From Salaquimonas sp. (GTDB taxonomy: Bacteria; Pseudomonadota; Alphaproteobacteria; Rhizobiales; Rhizobiaceae), in the NCBI GenBank assembly GCA_022340185.1, contig JAJDOK010000045.1, forward strand, positions 1-64,000: 64,000 nucleotides of DNA, written 5' to 3'. Numbering within the stretch: position 1 is the stretch's first letter; every line of letters begins with the position of its first letter. The position numbers and the translations under genes were made by a program. Positions 61,864 through 64,000 of this stretch are shown in pieces. The notes below the pieces were generated by a model. The model did no database searches. It saw only the letters and a list, made by a program, of their open reading frames with translations, and was not told the origin of the DNA.

Positions 61864-64000
61864 CTACTCGGCCGCCTTGATCTGCAGGAAGCCGGTTGCC
61901 GTGCGGGCCGACAGTTCGGGACGGTACATGTCCTCCACGCTCGCCGCCGGATGGGTGTAGGTGCCCGGCGTCACCGCACGCACGACATAGGCGACCGAGA
62001 ACTCGTGATTGCCGCCACTGCCGCGGTTGAGCGCGGCGACGAAGCGGTCGTCGCGGAACTCGCTGTGGGCGATTTCGGTGTCGCCTAGCCAGTCGAAGCC
62101 GGAAAGATCGGCGCTTTTCACCAGCCGCGGATTGTCGATCTCGAAGCCGCCTGGCAGCAGATCGCTCACCAGAATACGTGCCGGCCAGTCGTTGAACTCG
62201 TTCACCGTCAGCACGACGACGAAACGTTCGTTCTGCTTCACCTCGTTGAGGTCGGTCTCCTCGCCGTCCAGCGTGTAGTAATGACGCTCGATGGCAAAGC
62301 CGTCGCCGCCGGCCGGCAGTGGCTGCTTCGGCGAGGCGATCGTGGTCACCACCGCGGTCACCGGCTTGTCGGTTTCGTTGGCGATCGACAGCGGTTCGCT
62401 ACCAAGCGTCTCGCCATCGAGCGTATCGGAGAATGCGCCCTGACGGGTTTCGCCGTTGATGGCGAGCACCATAGAGCGGTTGGCTACCTGTGCCGCGCGC
62501 GCCGCCAGCAGCAGCCAGGCATCCTCCTGCGTCGAGGTATAGCGCCGGCTCGAAAGTTCATCGCTGACCAACGCCATCATGTCGGGTACCAGCGGCGTCA
62601 CCGGCCGCGTCTCGGAGGCGAGCGCCAGCATCGCCGCGCCGTCGCGCAGCACCGAGCCGTAGTCGGAGCGGGCGAGGTTTTTCATGTCGGGATGGCGCGC
62701 CAGTTCGAACGCGGAGGAAAATGCCCGGTTGGCCCGCTCATGCTCGTTATAGAGCGAAAGCGCCGCGGCCAGATGCGCACGCGCCAGCGGCGTGCCGAAA
62801 TCTTCCAGCTTGGTGTCGGCGTAATAGCGAAGGTCGCCGGCAGACGCCATGTGGTTGCGCGCCAGCACATAGAGCGCATGGGCGATTGCGTCGCCATTCG
62901 ACTTGACGTCATCCTGATAAGCCAGCGTGTTCTGCAAATTCTGCACCGCCAGCCGCATCGTCTGCTCAGGCACTTGATAGCCTTTCTCGCGTGCCCTTGT
63001 CAGGAAGTCGGTGACATAGGCATCGAGCCACAGATCGTCATCGCCTCCCGGCCCCCACAGGCCGAAGCCGCCCGAAGCCGACTGAAAGGTGGCAAGCCGT
63101 GCGATCGCGCCGTCGATACGCTTCTTCAAGTCCGGCGTATCGGTCAGCGACGATGGCGCGTCGAGATCGGAAAGATAGAGCAGCGGCAGCGCCCGGCTGG
63201 TCGTCTGCTCCGCGCAGCCATAGGGATAGCGGATCAGCTTGGTCAGCACACCGGCGACATCGAACGCCTTGTAGCGCGTCACGCTGACATTGACCTTCGC
63301 GCCTTCCGCGATGCTGTCATCCAGCAAGCCGCTATCGAGCGTCATGCTGGCACCATTGGCCGCGAGCGGGAACTCCATGCGGGTTGCGACCGGCAGCGTT
63401 GCCGGGCGCACATGCACCACCCTTGTCACGCTGGAAACTTCTTCGTCTTCGCGCGACACGATGAACGTCACCTCGCCAACGCCGACATGGGTTGCATCGA
63501 GCGACAGATCGACAAGCTTGCGCTCGCCGCGCGCCAGTTGCACCTGTGCCGGCAGACCTTCAACAGAGACGAGATCTTCGCCAGAAATCGAGGGAGCAAG
63601 CGAGATTGCATAGGTTCCCGCCTCGCCGTCAGTATTGTGGATTTCGATAAGCGTGTGCGCCTTGTCGCCCGGAGCCAGCACCTTCGGCAGGCTTGCCGAG
63701 AGTACGACCGGATCGCGGATGATGACGTCTTTCGACGCCGAGCCGACACCGGCCTTCGTCCAGGCGACAGCCATGACGCGCGCCGTACCGTTGAACTGCG
63801 GCACCTCGAAATCGATTGTTCCATTGCCGTTTTCATCGAGCTGCACGATGCCCGAGAACAGCGCCAGCAATTTCTCGGTCGGCGGCGATCCCTGCGCCGT
63901 CATCCCCGGTCCGTCGCCGCCGCTTCTGATCCTGCCAAATTCGCCGAGCGAACCGTCGATCAGCCTGCCGTAGATGTCGCGGATTTCGAGGCCCAGCGCA
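61864..64000 (-). CDS. Alpha-2-macroglobulin family protein (N-terminal part beyond the window)
   Basis: C-terminal 711 codons of a bacterial alpha-2-macroglobulin (YfhM type); the frame is open at the window end. It includes the thioester region YPYGCAEQTTSRALPLLYL with the Cys-x-Glu-Gln thioester, TED-like helices, and a beta-rich C-terminus (VLTVNEFNDWPARILVSDLLPGGFEIDNP). These periplasmic proteins trap foreign proteases that breach the outer membrane and work with PBP1C, encoded immediately downstream. An internal ATG at 63903 is not the start. Confidence 0.92.
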   Translation of the reverse strand, partial: ALGLEIRDIYGRLIDGSLGEFGRIRSGGDGPGMTAQGSPPTEKLLALFSGIVQLDENGNGTIDFEVPQFNGTARVMAVAWTKAGVGSASKDVIIRDPVVLSASLPKVLAPGDKAHTLIEIHNTDGEAGTYAISLAPSISGEDLVSVEGLPAQVQLARGERKLVDLSLDATHVGVGEVTFIVSREDEEVSSVTRVVHVRPATLPVATRMEFPLAANGASMTLDSGLLDDSIAEGAKVNVSVTRYKAFDVAGVLTKLIRYPYGCAEQTTSRALPLLYLSDLDAPSSLTDTPDLKKRIDGAIARLATFQSASGGFGLWGPGGDDDLWLDAYVTDFLTRAREKGYQVPEQTMRLAVQNLQNTLAYQDDVKSNGDAIAHALYVLARNHMASAGDLRYYADTKLEDFGTPLARAHLAAALSLYNEHERANRAFSSAFELARHPDMKNLARSDYGSVLRDGAAMLALASETRPVTPLVPDMMALVSDELSSRRYTSTQEDAWLLLAARAAQVANRSMVLAINGETRQGAFSDTLDGETLGSEPLSIANETDKPVTAVVTTIASPKQPLPAGGDGFAIERHYYTLDGEETDLNEVKQNERFVVVLTVNEFNDWPARILVSDLLPGGFEIDNPRLVKSADLSGFDWLGDTEIAHSEFRDDRFVAALNRGSGGNHEFSVAYVVRAVTPGTYTHPAASVEDMYRPELSARTATGFLQIKAAE

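Noticed and set aside
1-64000. CRISPR array, tRNA or rRNA genes, prophage
   Set aside because: No spaced direct repeats of CRISPR type, no cloverleaf or rRNA-like sequence and no phage structural proteins were noticed on reading both strands. A tRNAscan or CRISPR search could confirm this.

Overview
The window reads as chromosomal DNA of a GC-rich alphaproteobacterium of the Hyphomicrobiales, closest in flavour to the Phyllobacteriaceae/Mesorhizobium group. That placement is an inference. It rests on the aerobic CobN-type cobalamin route, ALA synthase (HemA), BtaA/BtaB betaine-lipid synthesis, FNR/FixK-type boxes, a GANTC cluster (the CcrM methylation motif), and two kinds of palindromic mosaic repeat of the sort found between rhizobial genes. 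I see no rRNA, tRNA, CRISPR array, prophage or intact transposase.

Layout. 1-7431: B12 block on the minus strand (cbtB-cbtA-cobP-cobW-cobN behind a cobalamin riboswitch, and cobQ). 7616-9552: btaAB. 9553-12094: a YggT-like membrane protein and a two-part sodium:solute symporter. 12970-20330: a catabolic acyl-CoA operon (TetR regulator, PECR-like SDR, carboxyltransferase, acyl-CoA dehydrogenase, biotin carboxylase, BKACE). 20449-25747: a secreted caspase-like protein, a fatty acid desaturase, small secreted or membrane proteins, a MarR-GNAT fusion with a perfect operator, a TIM-barrel protein and a DUF971 protein. 25899-29145: ferredoxin-reductase-like flavoprotein and dxs. 29386-33326: a secreted repeat protein and a cytochrome bd (CIO-type) operon with its DUF2474 subunit. 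33438-35482: an SH3 protein and a BigR-type sulfide detoxification pair. 35639-37225: two paralogous ParA-like ATPases. 37425-46508: an envelope/redox region with two more caspase-like proteins, a 1106-residue tetraheme cytochrome c, a ferric-reductase-like flavocytochrome and an OmpA-like protein. 46752-47741: periplasmic copper proteins. 47847-53445: sugar-acid catabolism around a LacI-type operator. 53424-58191: dxr, Nudix, hemA and a membrane adenylate cyclase. 58312-64000: an MFS exporter and the pbpC/alpha-2-macroglobulin pair.

How the parts fit. The B12 genes cover cobalt import, chelation and side-chain assembly and are probably shut down together by the riboswitch. Cytochrome bd, HemA and the FNR-type boxes suggest adaptation to low oxygen. 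The most unusual part is 37.7-46.5 kb: an exported caspase-fold protein lies directly behind an exported tetraheme cytochrome, near an OmpA protein and a second, SH3-fused caspase, with a third caspase at 20.4 kb. The downstream ATPase gene has a strong ribosome binding site but an ATA codon where the start should be, and a 271-bp inverted-repeat element supplies the stop codon of the central caspase.
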